From: Sipunculus nudus
Taxonomy: Eukaryota > Annelida > Sipuncula > Golfingiida > Sipunculidae
Direction of reading: 5' to 3'
Assembly (NCBI GenBank): GCA_026874595.1
Contig: CM049317.1
Coordinates: forward strand, 37,912,401-37,976,400
Length of the DNA stretch: 64,000 nt
Within the stretch, counting starts at the first letter, position 1; every line of letters begins with the position of its first letter. This document shows, in pieces, positions 43,563 to 54,789 of this stretch. Position numbers and translations under genes: made by a program. The notes under the pieces were generated by a model. The model made no database searches, was not told the origin of the DNA, and worked only from the letters and a program-made list of their open reading frames with translations.

Positions 43563-45590
43563 ACAAGTGACCCATGGGTCATGACGCACAGCCGACTGAC
43601 ATGTTGACAATATGTCCTTGCACAGGAAACTAATTAAGATAATATAGGTGGCATCATCATTCATGCATCCTAGCTTAAGTTCATCAAGACCCATTAGCAC
43701 ACCAAATTTGATGACAATCCAACCAGCCTTTCCTGAGGAACCTGGCAAAGTGTGTGTATTTTTCATTACTAATGGGATGCTCAAACATACCCCAAAACTC
43801 TGAGAATATAGGTTTTGAGGTTTTAAGGGGAGAACTTATGAGGAACTCTCAGGATGCCAAGTGAGAAGATTCTGGGTCCAATGGTTATGATTCATGCCCT
43901 ACTTTGGTATCAACTTTTCAAATATTTTGGGGTGTGCTTATAAGCCCCATTGCTCATAGAATATGTGTAACAGAGACAAAGGGGACTATTCATGGACCTC
44001 GCTAGTTTTTAAGTAAGAAGATTCTAGGTCCAGTGGTTATAATTTGTGCCCTGCTTTGGTATCAAATTTTCAATTATGCTAGGGGTGCTTATAAGCCCAA
44101 TAGCTCAGAGAATATGGGTAACAGAGACCTAATTTCAGGTTTCCAAGGATATTTTTCATTGACCTCCCTGCCCTGTTAACAGACGACCGCATCTTTGAAG
44201 GTCTCAAAAATAGAGAGAAAATGCATAAAAATTGGAAAAAAATCCAGGTGGCGCCACCAGTCTGCAAGAACTGATGAAACACTCCATGATGAATATGCAT
44301 GCAAAGAATCATGGCAATCATTGCACAATTTGTTGAGATACTAGAGCTTTTGTATCAAATTTTAAGTTATTCTTGGGGAGTCTACCGAGCCCCATAGTCC
44401 AGAGCATATTGGTAACAGAGACCTAATTTCAGGTTTCCACGGAGATAATTTTATTGACCTCCCAGCATGTCCAGATAGAAGATTCTAGGTCCAATGGTTA
44501 CTTTTTGTGCCCTGTTAACAGATGACTGCATCTTTTAAAGTCTCAAAAATAGAAAAAAATTCGTAAATACAGGTGGAGCCACCAGTCAGCAGGAATTGAT
44601 GAAACACTTCATGATGAATATACATGCAGGGAATCATGGCAATCAATGAACCATTTGTTGAGATACTAGAGCTTTTGTATCAACTTTTTAGTTGTTCTTG
44701 GGGGTATTCAAAGCACTATAGCTCGAAGAATATGGGTAACAGAGACCTAATTCCAGGTTTCCAAGGAGACTTTTTAATGGGCCTCCCTGCATGTCATGAC
44801 AGAAGATTCTAGGTCCAGTGGTTACATTATGTGCCTTGTTAACATATGACCGCATCTTTTAAGGTCTCAAAAATAGAGAAAATAATTGTAAAAAAATTCG
44901 AAAAAAATACAGGTGGCGCCACCAGTCAACAGGAATTGATGAAACACTTCATGATGAATATACATGCAGGGAATCATGGCAATCAATGAATCATTTGTTG
45001 AGATACTAGAGCTTTTGTATCAACTTTTTAGTTGTTCTTGGGTACTTCAAAGCATTATAGCTCGAAGAATATGGGTAACAGAGACCTAATTCCAGGTTTC
45101 CAAGGAGACTTTTAATGGGCCTCCCTGCATGTCATGACAGAAGATTCTAGGTACAGTGGTTACATTATGTGCCTTGTTAACATATGACCGAATCTTTTAA
45201 GGTCTCAAAAATAGAGAAAATAATTGTAAAAAAGGCGCCACCTGTCTGCAAAAACTGATGAATCACTCCATGATCAATATCCATGCAAAGAATCATGGTG
45301 ATCAATGTAATAGTTGTTCAGATACTTGAGCCTTTGTATCAAATTTTCCATTATTCTGGAGGGGGGGGGGGGGTTACTTCAGAGCCCCACAGCCTGAAGA
45401 ATATGGGTAACAGAGACCTAATTTTTGGTTAACAAGGAGCTTTTTCAGGGGCCTCCTTGCATGTCAAGAGAGAAGATTCTAGGTCCAGTCCTTAGGATTT
45501 GTGCCTTGTTAACGGATAGACGGCCAGATGGATGACGGACAAAGGATGATCGCTATAGCTCAGATGACTTACAGTCAGCTGAGCTAAAAA
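43563..45590 (+). mobile_element. Composite repeat element, complete copy with family A units
   Basis: Head ACAAGTGACCCATGGGTCAT, then GACGCACAGCC (43563-43595). About 200 bp of lead is followed by family A units with 'gggtaacagagacctaattt' landmarks at 44117, 44411, 44735, 45073 and 45407 (294-338 bp apart). GGTGGCGCCACC or near forms at 44248, 44575, 44915 and 45234. A G tract is at 45360-45373, then a short GGAC-like run and the stem-loop tail (45553-45590) CTCAGATGAC..GTCAGCTGAG. Confidence 0.72.
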
Positions 45591-45962
45591 CCACAATGAC
45601 ACGAACAACAATGACGCGAACAACAATGACACAAGAACAATGATACAAACCCCAATGACACAAACCACAATGATACAAAACACATTTATACAAACCACAT
45701 TGATACAAACCACAATTATACAAACAACAATGATACAAACCACAATGATACAAACACATGATAAAAACCATGTGATGCAAACCATAATGATACAAACTAC
45801 AATGATACAAACCACAATGATAAAAAAAACACAAATATACAAACCACATTGATACAAACCACAATGATACAAACCAAAATGATAAATTACCACAATGATA
45901 TAAACCCAAAGATACAAACAACAATGATTCAAACCAGAATTATACAAACCACAATGATAAAA
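45591..45962. repeat. 15-bp microsatellite between tail and head
   Basis: The same ACAAACCACAATGAT-type unit as upstream of the dehydrogenase, about 24 copies. It runs from the tail TAAAAA directly into the next head. Confidence 0.93.
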
Positions 45963-48900
45963 ACAAGTGACCCATGGGTCATGACGCTTAGCTGACTGGG
46001 AAGAGATTCGCAAAAGGAAATTTTATCATCTGAATGGTAGTATATACCCATTCAACTCAAGCATCAAACAGATTTACCAACAGGCCAAGATTGTGCCTGT
46101 ATTTATATATCTGAAAAAAAGAGAAAAAATGCGTAAACTTAAAAAAAAATACAGGTGGCTCGACCAGTCTGCAGAAACTAATAACGGCGCTCAGCTGACT
46201 GTGATTGGACTATAAATGTATCACCATTGTGATACTATATTTAGTCGACAAACCTTATGAATATCATGGACATGTTAGGCTATTATAAAGGAATATAATG
46301 TAATATGTGAGTAAATGATGTATGAAATAACCTGACTGATGGATTAATATGGAGTAAATATAGTGGTTTATTTTTTATTTATTTGGGAGCTGTTGAAAAT
46401 AGGGATATATTTGAGCAAATATGAATGCAATGACAGTACACTAAGCAGTGGTAGAATGATGATAGGGCTATTTGTTGAAGGATCTATAGTGTATGGAAGT
46501 CCGCAAGATTTCAATTTGAAAGATATAGTGTTATGATTAAATATGCTGAAGAGGGGCTTTATGAACTGTGACTGTACGACATGATATCTCTTAGGTCTTG
46601 ACAAGGTACATTATATTGATGCCCACCACGTCTACATATTACACAATATTGACATAATTTCTGGCATGTACATAGGTAACAAATAGTTATACAATATATA
46701 AAAATATGAAAATATCTGATTCATCTTGTTCTCGTTTACTAAGGCTGACATTGGGATGGGGTTCGGAGAAGGAAACAGTGTGGGCAGCAAGAAGGGTTGG
46801 ATGTAGAGAGAAAAGGAGATAGAGAGAGGGGGGGGCGGAGCATTCAACAGTACTTAAACACCTGGAAGGTTAAAATCTAAAATATTATGAAATGTAGATA
46901 AAGTCTGAGAGAAAGATGTAACCTAGGCCATGGTTGGTTGATATGATTGAATAAATTATTGCAAATAATATTTTAAGATCTGACCATGCGTTTCCATTGG
47001 ATACCGTTCTGACAGGCTGTTGACAGTTCAACATTTTACACATTTGTCTATTGAGATCCAATTTTTTAATAAACTTTTTTTTCTATTTTATGATATGTCT
47101 AAAAGGAAAATGAAAATATATGCCATGGCTGGTTGACATGATTGGTTTGTATTGATGAATAAGAAATTGTTGCAAATAATATTTTGTGACCAAACCATAC
47201 ATTCTCTGATGTCAAAATTGAAGCATGTGAGCAGTTTGTGAACATAAGATGTATATTATTACCATGATCATTGGTTTTTCATCTGCAATATTACACATCT
47301 GAATACATAAGTTGCTTTCAAATTTCAGACTTTAATAGCTTAAATCCATACACATACAGTATATGAAAGTTATTTCAACAGTGCTTAAAGGAAAAATTTC
47401 ATAATTAATATATATATTTAATGATAACTGAGAGATGATGGACAGACAGAGCTGATCACTTTATGTTCAATTCTCCTGAGGCAAGAATATGTTTCAATTA
47501 GATCTTAATTTTTTCTAAATTAATTCTGCTGAGCAATTCTGCTGAGCTCGAAAATAATAAACACATGTTTGTATTAGATCCGCATTTTTTTTTTATTTTA
47601 AGTTTAATTTGTATACATTTCCAATATAACATATATTTCTGAATATAAACGTTGATTAATAATTCAAAATTACATCATCATAATCTTGTCATATAACACC
47701 ACATTATGCATACAAATGTATATTTATATATTCATGGGGGGGGGAGGGGTGTGATATGAGAACGATTGTACACCTGTCACAGCAGGGGATCTCCCCCAGT
47801 GACTGTAACAAATCAGGAACCCTGGCATAGCTGACTTCAAGTGACCTGGAGTGGCCTACCTGCATCTTGAACAAAGCAAGTGACTACAATAGAGCCTGAA
47901 GATAAAATTCAATACCTAGCCTAATTTTCAAGCTTTTATTTTCAAATTTCAGATTTAAACAAATTAAATACTTATGTTTACATGCTGAGAAAATTAAATC
48001 AACAGTACTCACAGGAAAAAAACAGGCCTTGGTCAAAGTTGGGTAAAATTTAAGGTACTGATTTTATGTTTATGCAAATAACATAAAAATTTACACAATA
48101 CAGATCTAATTTTGGGTATACAATTGAATCTTAATAAAACAAAGCTATATACTTGAAAAAAAATCTCTAGCTTAAATAATTTTCATGTAACGTGAGTAAA
48201 TATTTTTCCTGATCTTTAACAAAGTCCATTATGTTTGGGCCCATAACATCATTTCTGGCATGTGCATAGCGAATGTATAGAAAATATGTATATTATATAT
48301 GATCAAAGTCAGATCAGTGGTTTTGATATTAGGCAGTCCTGAAGTGTAACAATGGGTTTTTAATGGAAAAATGAAGTTTTTCATTAATATCTCGAAGGAA
48401 TTAAGTCCTAGTGACCAAATTCTTGGCATGGCAGGGAATTTTGGAGACATCTAACTGTATGCTAAATTTAGGGAACTTAGAGCTGAAGCTGGGGAGCTGA
48501 GCTCTAGCAAACTGCATTACACTAGCTTGATGTACACAATATGTGACATGGTGCTCGAAAACTTGAATAAAATCTACAGTTTTTGAGTAACTGTTTTAAG
48601 ATTTTTGATGTTAACAGTTGAAATGCTAACAAAAACATGCTTTGAAAATTAAATCCACAGCAGTTACAGGAAAAAAAACGTGCCATGGTCAAAGTTGGGC
48701 AAAATTTAAGGTACCAATTTTTTATTTTTGCTAATAATTTAAAAAATTTAAAAGATTTTGTTCTAATTTTTGGTATACAATTAAATTTTGATTAATAAAA
48801 GTTATATTACTGGAAAAAAGTGCTTAGCTTTAACAAGTTTTGTGTTAAGTGATCAAATTTCTTTCCTGATTATATACAAAATGCATTATGTTTGGGCACA

Positions 48901-49255
48901 TAACTTTTTAAAATTATACAATACAGACCTAATTTCTGGCATGTGCATAGGAACTATATAGAAGATTATTTATGGTAAATATTAGGAAAAAAAGATGAGT
49001 GGTTTTGATATTAGGCAGTCCTGAAGTGTGAAAATCGGTTTTTTAAAAAAAAAATGAGGTTTTTCCGTAATTCTCAAAGGAATGAAGTCGCAAAGACCCA
49101 GTTTTCGGCTTGGTAGGAGATCTTGGGGACATCTAACATTATGCCAAATTTTGGATTCCTAGGTCTTACGGTTTCAAAACGTGCCACATCTACGGACGGA
49201 CGGACGGACGGACGACGGACAATGGACCACGACTTATAGTCAGCTGAGCTAAAAA
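45963..49255 (+). mobile_element. Composite repeat element, complete copy with family B units
   Basis: Head at 45963 (TGACCCATGGGTCA, TGACGCTTAGCTGA). A partial second head is at about 46180 (GGCGCTCAGCTGACTG), whose following 650 bp match 57990-58640. Two family B units of about 640 bp lie around 47950-48600 and 48640-49180. GGACGGACGGACGGACGACGGAC is a GGAC run at 49194-49219. The tail is GTCAGCTGAGCTAAAAA at 49239-49255, with a shorter left arm than other copies. No ORF. Confidence 0.65.
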
Positions 49256-49726
49256 CACTTAATGGTTAATATCCATGCAAAGAATCATGGTGATCTCTGC
49301 ATTAGTTGTTCAGATACTTCAGCTTTTGTATCAAATTTTCCATTATTCTTAGGGATACTTCGGAGTCCTATAGCTTGAAGGATATGGGTAACAGAGACCT
49401 AATTTCAGGTTTCCACAGACACTTTTCATGGGCCTCCTTGCATGACAAGAATATAGATTCTAGGTCCAGTTGTTACGATTTGTGTTATGTTAATAGTTGA
49501 CAGCATCCTTAAAGGTCTCAAAAATAGAGAGAAAAAAATCGAAAAATTGAATAAAATATAGGTGGCACCAACAGTCTGCAGAAACTGATGAAACACTCCA
49601 TAATCAATATCCATGCAAAGAATCATGGTGATCTCTGCATTAGTTGTTCAGATACTTCAGCTTTTGTATCAAATAGTCCATTATTCTAAGGGATACTTCG
49701 GAGTCCTATAGCTTGAAGGATATTGG
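49256..49726 (+). repeat. Family A units, interrupted by the DIRS-order element
   Basis: One full unit ('gggtaacagagacctaattt' at 49386) and the start of a second, which stops at GAAGGATATTGG (49726). The rest of that second unit resumes at 56962 as CAGAGACCTAATTTCAGG. Confidence 0.8.
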
Positions 49727-49827
49727 AAATTGTTTATCACCCGAAACAATATTAACTGTCAGGTCCCTGCCATGGGTGGCGACATCTATATATCGCCACC
49801 CATTCTATTCATTCTCCGCTTGGTGTC
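49727..49827 (+). repeat. DIRS-order element left repeat A1
   Basis: 101 bp, starting AAATTGTTTATCACCCGAAA. It differs from A2 at only a few bases. It contains a hairpin GGGTGGCGA...TCGCCACCC (about 49774-49802), whose A2 counterpart is imperfect. Confidence 0.88.
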
Positions 49828-49844
49828 ATCCGCCGCGGTGGGAT

Positions 49845-50909
49845 ATGGCGAACCAGACAAACGAAACGGAGGAAAATGCTACATTGGACAAAATATTAGT
49901 TGGTTTAAAGAGTCTAAATGCGTCAGTTGGACAGTTATCGTCTAGGATAAATATAATTGAACGGAGCATTGGTCAGGAATCACTTGCCGAGGCGGATAAT
50001 ACTCTAAATAATGCTCCGGCCACCAGCGTTTCTGGCGCCATATCAAACAGTTACACAGGAAATCTGTCTGCGAATGCACCCAGTGGCCCTCAACCTGATG
50101 TGTCGCATGAAAACAGTCGGTCAAACTGGCGTGAACAGCGGCGTTATATGCCAGAAACCGTGTGTGAGTACCACAACCCCAGTGGAGAAAATCCCGCAAA
50201 TGTTGCCGGTGCCAACTGTCACATGGACAGTAACTTTGTTCGCCCTAGATATAATCCAGCCGGAGGTTCATCAAGTGTTCAGGGCGCCCTCGGTTACACA
50301 CGTTTTAATATCGAGTTCCTACAGAATGAATATAGAACTATTGAAGACGGGGTACGCCGTACTAGACTTCCAAATGATTTGAGACTTGGTGACATGGGTA
50401 GAACAGGTATACGGAGAGCAGATAAGCCAGTATTCAGTATCATATCTAGAACTGGTAAGTATTTTGAGACATTATTGAAGGTGATATCAGAACTCGAATC
50501 TGGTTCCGTGAGTGAAGGTGATTTACAGAACATATTTGTAATATCATTTGCTGCATTACGTTATTTGCAAGAGGAGTATGCTCTACTTTTGGTGCAGGGA
50601 AACTTAGGTCCAGAAACAGCTGGCGTATATCGTTGCATGCAGCGTCACGCGGGTGCCTTCCCTGCAGCTTCACTTGATACCTTGCGTAATTGTGTTGCAA
50701 TATCCGACGCTAGGGAGCAGCACCAACAATCACAGCGCCGTGGCCAGGGTTGGCGTCGCTCAGGTGGTTTTGGCCGTGGAGGCGGACGTGGCTTCTGTGA
50801 CAGGCAACAGTCATCTGATGTATTCCGCTCATTCACTAGCAACAGAGGTTTTCCATTCAACCGTGGTCGGAGTGGACGTCCAGACAGGCTGGACAATCCT
50901 ATGGACTAG
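49845..50909 (+). CDS. Gag-like ORF1 of the DIRS-order element
   Basis: 354 codons from ATG 49845. The frame is open from 49713, but that earlier ATG lies in the flank and terminal repeat, so the ATG after A1 is chosen. N-terminal 40 residues are polar with a coiled-coil-like stretch (ILVGLKSLNASVGQLSSRIN), then a Ser/Asn/Pro-rich region. A more conserved-looking globular part is about residues 150-290. The C-terminus is RG-rich (FGRGGGRGF, FPFNRGRSGR), suited to nucleic acid binding. Position before RT and composition fit the structural protein of the element. No zinc knuckle is seen. Assigned by position, not by similarity. Confidence 0.7.
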   Translation: MANQTNETEENATLDKILVGLKSLNASVGQLSSRINIIERSIGQESLAEADNTLNNAPATSVSGAISNSYTGNLSANAPSGPQPDVSHENSRSNWREQRRYMPETVCEYHNPSGENPANVAGANCHMDSNFVRPRYNPAGGSSSVQGALGYTRFNIEFLQNEYRTIEDGVRRTRLPNDLRLGDMGRTGIRRADKPVFSIISRTGKYFETLLKVISELESGSVSEGDLQNIFVISFAALRYLQEEYALLLVQGNLGPETAGVYRCMQRHAGAFPAASLDTLRNCVAISDAREQHQQSQRRGQGWRRSGGFGRGGGRGFCDRQQSSDVFRSFTSNRGFPFNRGRSGRPDRLDNPMD

Positions 50910-51062
50910 TTCCACTTTTTGGGATGAAAGTGAACTGTGTACTGTGATTGGTCTATTCAGTGTTTCAACATGATTTTGCATGTTTTTGTTTCTTTTGAAT
51001 GTATGTAAGGTTTTATCATTCATATATATATGAATCCCCTGGCTTGACATACGGATGCTTGG

Positions 51063-52523
51063 ATGAACATTAATGCCAGTGAGAACATATTTGATTGGGT
51101 AACTAATGGTGTACCTTTAGTCTTCAAGGAGGCCAAGTTTGGTTTTAGGTTACAAAATTACTCTTTGTCAGAGTCAGAAAGAAGGTTTGTTGATGCTAAA
51201 TTATTTGAGCTACTTGGCCAAGGTGTAATACGAAAATGTCATGTTGGTGAGTACCCATTGTGTATATCACCATTAAAGTGTGTACCTAAAAAAGGTGGGG
51301 AGTACCGGTTAATCATAGACCGACGAGTGTTAAATCAAAATATTGTTGTTCCTAAGTTCCGGTCAGAAGGTATTGATACAGTGTCAGAACAAATAGAGTA
51401 CAATGACTTGTTAGTTACTGCAGATCTTAAAGATGGTTTTTATCACGTTGGTGTACATGCCGATTTTCAAAGGTACTTAGGATTCGAATGGCGAGGACAG
51501 GATTCGAATGTCTTTACAGCCTTACCACAGGGGTTAGCTTGTAGCCCTTATTATTTTTACAAGATTCTCCGCCCCGTTGTACAATATTTACATGAACATG
51601 GTGTCAGATTGGTTTTATATGTAGATGATTTTGTACTGATGTTAAGGAGTCATACTGCCACTGACCACATTGATCTCTTTGTACACACACTACTTGATTT
51701 AGGTTGGACGATTAATTTTGACAAAAGCGTACTGACCCCGTCCACTTGTTGGACCTACTTGTGTTTTGTAATTAACACTGCCCATCACGGGGGTATTCCG
51801 TATATTCAGGTCACCAAGCAGCGTACCCGGCGTCTTAAAAGGGATATTAGGCGCAGCTTGAATAAAGGCACTGCCTCGGCTAGGAAACTTGCATGCATTG
51901 CAGGTCAATGTGTGTCAATGAAAAAGGTCATTCTGCCTGCAAAACTTTTGTTGAGAAATATTTATCGGGGTATAGCCCAAAGAGTTTCTTGGGACGGTAT
52001 AATCGTTTTGAACCCGTGTATTGTCAAGGAGCTAACTTGGTGGCGAGAGGCTATTGATAATTGGAACGGTGCCCCCATACGAGTTAAACCTATAGATATT
52101 CAGGTTGCTACGGATGCAAGTAGTTTTGGTTGGGGCGCTTGTATTGAGACATTAAATGTTGAAGCTTCAGGACAATGGAATACTCGGGTCGCCCACATGC
52201 CTTCCAACTACAGGGAGCTTCTTGCCGTAGGGCTGGCTATGAGGTCATTTAGACCCGAACTCCAGGGAAAATCTGTTCAAATCTTGAGCGACAATGTGAC
52301 AACGGTTGCATGTGTCAATTGTTTATACAGTCCAAGTCAGGAATTAGGGGACTTAGTTCAAAGAGTTTGGCTAGAGGCACATACATGGGACATAGATCTA
52401 CAGGCGAAATACCTCGCTGGAAAACAACCGCCACGCCGATATGTTGAGCCGAAATTTGTCCCCGTACGAATGGAAACTAAACACACGTTTATTCCGTTTT
52501 CTAGACTTAATGTGGGGGCCTAA
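51063..52523 (+). CDS. Reverse transcriptase-RNase H ORF of the DIRS-order element
   Basis: 486 codons, intact. It copies element RNA into DNA. RT motifs: KCVPKKGGEYRLIIDRRVLN (about residues 72-91), TADLKDGFYHV (about 119-129), LPQGLACSPYYF (154-165), and the active site YVDD at 186-189. RNase H: VATDASSFGWGA (348-359), then a REL-type helix with Glu (YRELLAVGLAMRSF) and SDNVTT with the third acid. The QG and SPYYFYKILRP pattern and the lack of protease and integrase match DIRS-order elements rather than Gypsy. It starts 153 bp after ORF1. The conserved extension after RNase H (EWKL...WGPNTIDQFAS) continues in another frame after the stop, so the original protein was probably longer. Confidence 0.9.
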   Translation: MNINASENIFDWVTNGVPLVFKEAKFGFRLQNYSLSESERRFVDAKLFELLGQGVIRKCHVGEYPLCISPLKCVPKKGGEYRLIIDRRVLNQNIVVPKFRSEGIDTVSEQIEYNDLLVTADLKDGFYHVGVHADFQRYLGFEWRGQDSNVFTALPQGLACSPYYFYKILRPVVQYLHEHGVRLVLYVDDFVLMLRSHTATDHIDLFVHTLLDLGWTINFDKSVLTPSTCWTYLCFVINTAHHGGIPYIQVTKQRTRRLKRDIRRSLNKGTASARKLACIAGQCVSMKKVILPAKLLLRNIYRGIAQRVSWDGIIVLNPCIVKELTWWREAIDNWNGAPIRVKPIDIQVATDASSFGWGACIETLNVEASGQWNTRVAHMPSNYRELLAVGLAMRSFRPELQGKSVQILSDNVTTVACVNCLYSPSQELGDLVQRVWLEAHTWDIDLQAKYLAGKQPPRRYVEPKFVPVRMETKHTFIPFSRLNVGA

Positions 52524-53853
52524 CACCATCGACCAGTTTGCTTCAATGATGACAGCGCAACTACCCGTTACAACAGCCTGTATCACGACCCCCTCTCGTC
52601 CGGTATCGATGCTTTCGCTCACAATTGGACGGGCGAAAACAATTTTGTCAATCCACTATTTTGGCTCATTTCGAAGATTCTAAATCTAATCGCATCTCAA
52701 AAGGTGGAGGCAACCCTAATAGCACCTTACTGGCTAGCTCAACCTTGCTTTCGTCAGTTGGTCCAAATGTCAACGGTCCCTCCGTTCCGAATACCAAACA
52801 ACCCCCGATCACTTTGGCAATTAGGCGTTTGTCCAGAACCATTAAAGAACCCAAACTGGAAACTGTACGCCTGGAGAATTTTTGGCGATTAAAACTTGAT
52901 GCACAGGGTTGGAGTGAAAGAGCACAACAACAATTTCCATGTAACTGGGCTAAAAGCATACTTGATTTATACAACAGGCTACTAGTAAAATTGAAGTCCT
53001 TTTGTAATCAGTTCCATGTTATGTTTCGCCCAGGGATATTGCAGAGTTTTTATGTGTGTTGGCTGATAGTTCCTCACGCCCCCGTTTACTTTTGTGTTCG
53101 GCGTCAACTGCGCTCTCAAGTATGTACGATGCACTTGACTATGATAATGTTATGCTCCGACCTGACATTAAGAAACTTCGTACTGCTTTAATCAAATCAG
53201 GCACACAGGCCTACCGGGCCAGACCGGCGATCCTGCCAGTTGAACCGTTTAAAGAACTTTTCCTGTCTTGGCCGGACAATGAAGAACTTAATATCAAACA
53301 TTTGCGACTGAAATGTTTGACCTTGTTAGCCTTTGCTGCGTTTCCTAGACCGTCTGATGTGGCACCGAATGCTAAGGTTTTTGATAAGGAAACTCGTGTG
53401 TGTAACAAGTTTATTATGTCCGTTGACCAGATCACCTTTAATTTGGATGGTTCTATGAATATTATGAATATTATGAATATTTTTGGCATTAAGAATGACT
53501 ATTACAGGGATGGTTTCTCTGTCCATGTGCAACCCTGTTCTGTAGTTAAGCTTGATCCGGTTGCTACATTGAGTTGTTATTTTGGAAAACTTCTCAGTAC
53601 AGGCGCGGTTCGAATGGACCATTGTTTTTAGCTTTGAACAAACCATATAATGCTTTGTGTGGTTCTTCGATTGGTAAATTTCTTGAGTCAATTAACATGG
53701 CAGGTTAAGGAGGTAGGGGTTTTCCTGAAAAAAAAATATTTTAGGCCTACTGGTGCGACGACTGCAATTGAGGCTAATATAACCCCAGGCAACCCTTCGG
53801 AAAGTTTGCAGGTGGAAATCCCAGGAGGTGTTTGAGCAGCATTATGTGCATTA
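52441..53853 (+). pseudogene. RT extension and tyrosine recombinase of the DIRS-order element, frameshifted
   Basis: Consecutive pieces in different frames: EWKLNTRLFRFLDLMWGPNT with IDQFAS (from 52441), a DAFAHNW-type piece after about 52570, a short end at 52892, the recombinase N-terminal core-binding part (about 52860-53030), and the main domain at 53056-53631 with LRLKCLTLLAFAAFPRPSD (Arg98 of that frame, the first catalytic Arg) and FGIKNDYYRDGF. Then come LALNKPYNALCGSSI (about 53615), RPTGATTAIEA (second Arg region, about 53745) and RWKSQEVFEQHYVH with the catalytic His/Tyr region, stop at 53853. At least five shifts or stops make it inactive. Confidence 0.82.
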
Positions 53854-53927
53854 AAGTCGGCCACTGACTTCACAAATAAGGTGTTTCAAATGTAATTTTA
53901 TTTTGGCATATCTTTTGTCTCTTAATC

Positions 53928-54678
53928 AGGCATATTTACATCAGTGTTTGTTGTTTAGGTGTGATATTACGCTCCCGAGGCAGCGGAAATCTTACGCTTC
54001 TAAAGAAGCAACTGATTTTCAGGCTGCCAGCTTTGACCGTTTATGATATATTTAGATACCATATGGCGGTTCGTTGTCCGCTGAACAAAACGTGCGTATC
54101 AAGCAGCCAACCAGATGTCAATAAACAAGCACGCGACAGGCGTCCTGGCTCCGCCCTTAGCTGCGCTTCAATCGCCGTTTGAAGACAAGTTTACGTTCGA
54201 ATTTTAATTGCTCCCTCTGCATTCTCGCATAAACGACCGATTCGATTCTGACAGTATGACTGTGTTAGCGTAGCCATGTGTCTGGTGTCTGCAGAACTGA
54301 AACCAGCCAGCGAGGTGTTCACGCAGCCTTTGTTGTTACGTTTCGTATGAATTACAGCTAACCGACCGGGCACCCTATGTGCCCAATGCCCTAACTAAAC
54401 CACGTCTGCGGCAATTCTCTCGGAGCCTGTGGCCTGTTCATACGGTTACCGGGGCGATGAGCTGTCACTCAAAACGGAATGAACATGATTGGCTCCGTGT
54501 ATTCCTCGCTTGGCCGTGTCTTCCAGCACAAGGTCTCATCTGATTGGACAAAAATACAGTGCTCCCCTCTGGTGTAGCAATTCAGGATACTAGGTCATAA
54601 CAAACAGCGCTTACCATATAGGAAGTATATAGTTAAAGCGCTGTGTAAAGAGCGTAGTGTAATATAAATTTGCTAAAA
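53928..54678 (+). repeat. DIRS-order element repeat B1, about 750 bp
   Basis: It starts AGGCATATTTACATCAGTGT and ends ATAAATTTGCTAAAA, as B2 does, but has about 700 bp between these ends. It joins A2 with shared AAA bases. Confidence 0.75.
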
Positions 54679-54776
54679 TTGTTTATCACCCGAAACAATA
54701 TTAACTGTCAGGTCCCTACCATGGATGGCGACATCTATATATCGCCGACCATTCTATTCATTCTCCGCTTGGTGTC
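54676..54776 (+). repeat. DIRS-order element repeat A2
   Basis: 101 bp, nearly identical to A1. Runs from AAATTGTTTATC to CTTGGTGTC. Confidence 0.88.
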
Positions 54777-54789
54777 GGCTAAGTCGTAA

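Noticed and set aside
43061-43582. Ile/Thr/Met-rich and Cys/Val-rich frames on both strands
   Set aside because: Products of the 15-bp microsatellite. The same occurs at 45553-46013.
49713-49844. Earlier ATG of the gag-like frame
   Set aside because: It lies in the flanking host repeat and the terminal repeat A1, outside or at the edge of the element.
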